Below, one piece after another: positions 4,723 through 5,427 of a stretch of 5,427 bases of DNA. The notes below the pieces were generated by a model. The model was not told the DNA's origin, searched no databases, and saw nothing but the letters and a program-made list of their open reading frames with translations. A program made the translations under genes and the position numbers. The first letter of the stretch is position 1. Each line of letters starts with the position of its first letter. Source of the stretch: an uncultured Lachnospiraceae bacterium (lineage in GTDB: Bacteria; Bacillota; Clostridia; Lachnospirales; Lachnospiraceae); contig CAJUMM010000135.1 in the NCBI GenBank assembly GCA_910586955.1, forward strand, positions 1 to 5,427, given 5' to 3'.

Positions 4723-5427
4723 ATGGCAGAGGTATTATCACAAAGCCAGATTGATGCGCTGCTGAACTCTATGCAGAACGGCGGCGGGGCCGAGGAAAAG
4801 AAAGAAGAAGAGCCTCAGGTAAAATATAAAAAATATGATTTCTACAGTCCCAAGAAGTATACCAAGGATAAGCTGAAGATGCTTCAGAATATCTACGACA
4901 ACTTCGCCAGGATTGCTTCCTCCCAGATCAACGGACTTTTCAAAGTGACCAGTGAGGTGGAAGTGGTAGGCGTGGAGGAACAGCGGTATTACGAATTCGG
5001 CAATGCCTTGAGCGACACGGATGTGATGACCATCGCCCGTGTGACGCTCCAGGGGGAGATGCAGAAGGTGCCCATGCTGGTCCACATCGCCCCGGAGATT
5101 ATGATTTCCATGATTGACCGGATGACGGGCGGAATGGGTACGGATCAGGTCCCCTCTTCGTACATTTATACGGATATTGAGGTTGCTTTGTATCAGAGGA
5201 TTATCAAGTATTTCCTGAATATCAACAAGGATGTCTGGGCCACCCATTTAAAGCTGGACGTGGAATTTGACCGGCTGGAGGAAAACCCCAGCATGTTCCA
5301 GGGAATCAGCGTGGACGAAGCTGTAGTGATTATTATGCTGAGCGTCCAGATGCAGGGGTTAAGCGGAATCTTGAATATCTGCATTCCGGGAACCCTGATG
5401 TCCGATATTTTTGATGTGATAGATAAG
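4723..5427 (+). CDS. fliM: Flagellar motor switch protein FliM, N-terminal 235 residues (3' truncated by window)
   Basis: The frame runs without a stop from ATG 4723 to the right edge, giving exactly 235 codons; full FliM is usually ~330 residues, so the C-terminal FliN-like (SpoA) domain lies outside. Residues 5-17, LSQSQIDALLNSM, are the conserved N-terminal peptide that binds CheY-P. After an acidic linker comes YDFYSPKKYTKDKLKMLQ, the start of the CheC-like middle domain that contacts FliG, with IDRMTGGMG at 131-139 supplying the GGxG motif. GILNICIPGTLMSDI near the edge matches the family's GxMNICIPY segment. FliM sits in the cytoplasmic C-ring and changes rotation sense on CheY-P binding. 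AAAGG at 4708-4712 is 10 nt from the start. The operon position directly after motB, without fliL, is noteworthy. Confidence 0.96.
   Translation, partial: MAEVLSQSQIDALLNSMQNGGGAEEKKEEEPQVKYKKYDFYSPKKYTKDKLKMLQNIYDNFARIASSQINGLFKVTSEVEVVGVEEQRYYEFGNALSDTDVMTIARVTLQGEMQKVPMLVHIAPEIMISMIDRMTGGMGTDQVPSSYIYTDIEVALYQRIIKYFLNINKDVWATHLKLDVEFDRLEENPSMFQGISVDEAVVIIMLSVQMQGLSGILNICIPGTLMSDIFDVIDK

Overview
This window is an interior piece of a flagellar (fla/che-type) operon from a Gram-positive, low-to-mid G+C Firmicute. The gene order (fliK, flgD, a FSKHA-motif flagellar operon protein, flgE, flbD, motA, motB, fliM), the small FlbD/SwrD protein and the strong AGGAGG-like ribosome binding sites all point to the class Clostridia. 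The fairly G+C-rich codon use fits a Lachnospiraceae-like gut or environmental species, but I cannot name a genus from sequence alone. All eight genes lie on the + strand. No gap between them exceeds about 90 bases, so there is no long gene-free stretch. I see no tRNA, rRNA, mobile element, CRISPR array, convincing promoter or U-tract terminator.

Left part (1-1698): the 3' portion of fliK (hook-length control; the gene starts outside the window), then flgD (hook cap/scaffold), then a short conserved flagellar operon protein of unknown role. Middle (1699-2855): flgE, the hook structural gene, bracketed by two strong intergenic stem-loops. The upstream one has a perfect 10-bp stem at 1721-1747 and the downstream one spans 2789-2827. 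These sit in the only two gaps longer than 30 bases. Right part (2856-5427): flbD (swrD-like), motA and motB (the stator), and the first 235 codons of fliM (the C-ring switch protein that binds CheY-P), which runs off the right edge.

The genes therefore move from hook assembly (FliK, FlgD, FlgE) to motor power (FlbD, MotA, MotB) and then to the switch (FliM). Spacing of 15-30 nt between most genes implies one polycistronic transcript. The two hairpins around flgE suggest that the hook gene segment may be processed or stabilised separately.

This is mostly a conventional flagellar operon; I do not see a wholly new system. The points most worth a second look are a sharp A+T-rich island inside flgE (about 37% G+C by hand count, against 57-61% on either side), the hairpin pair around flgE, the absence of fliL between motB and fliM, a Gly/Lys-rich C-terminal tail on MotA, and a Ser in place of the usual Asp in the GHTD motif of MotB.
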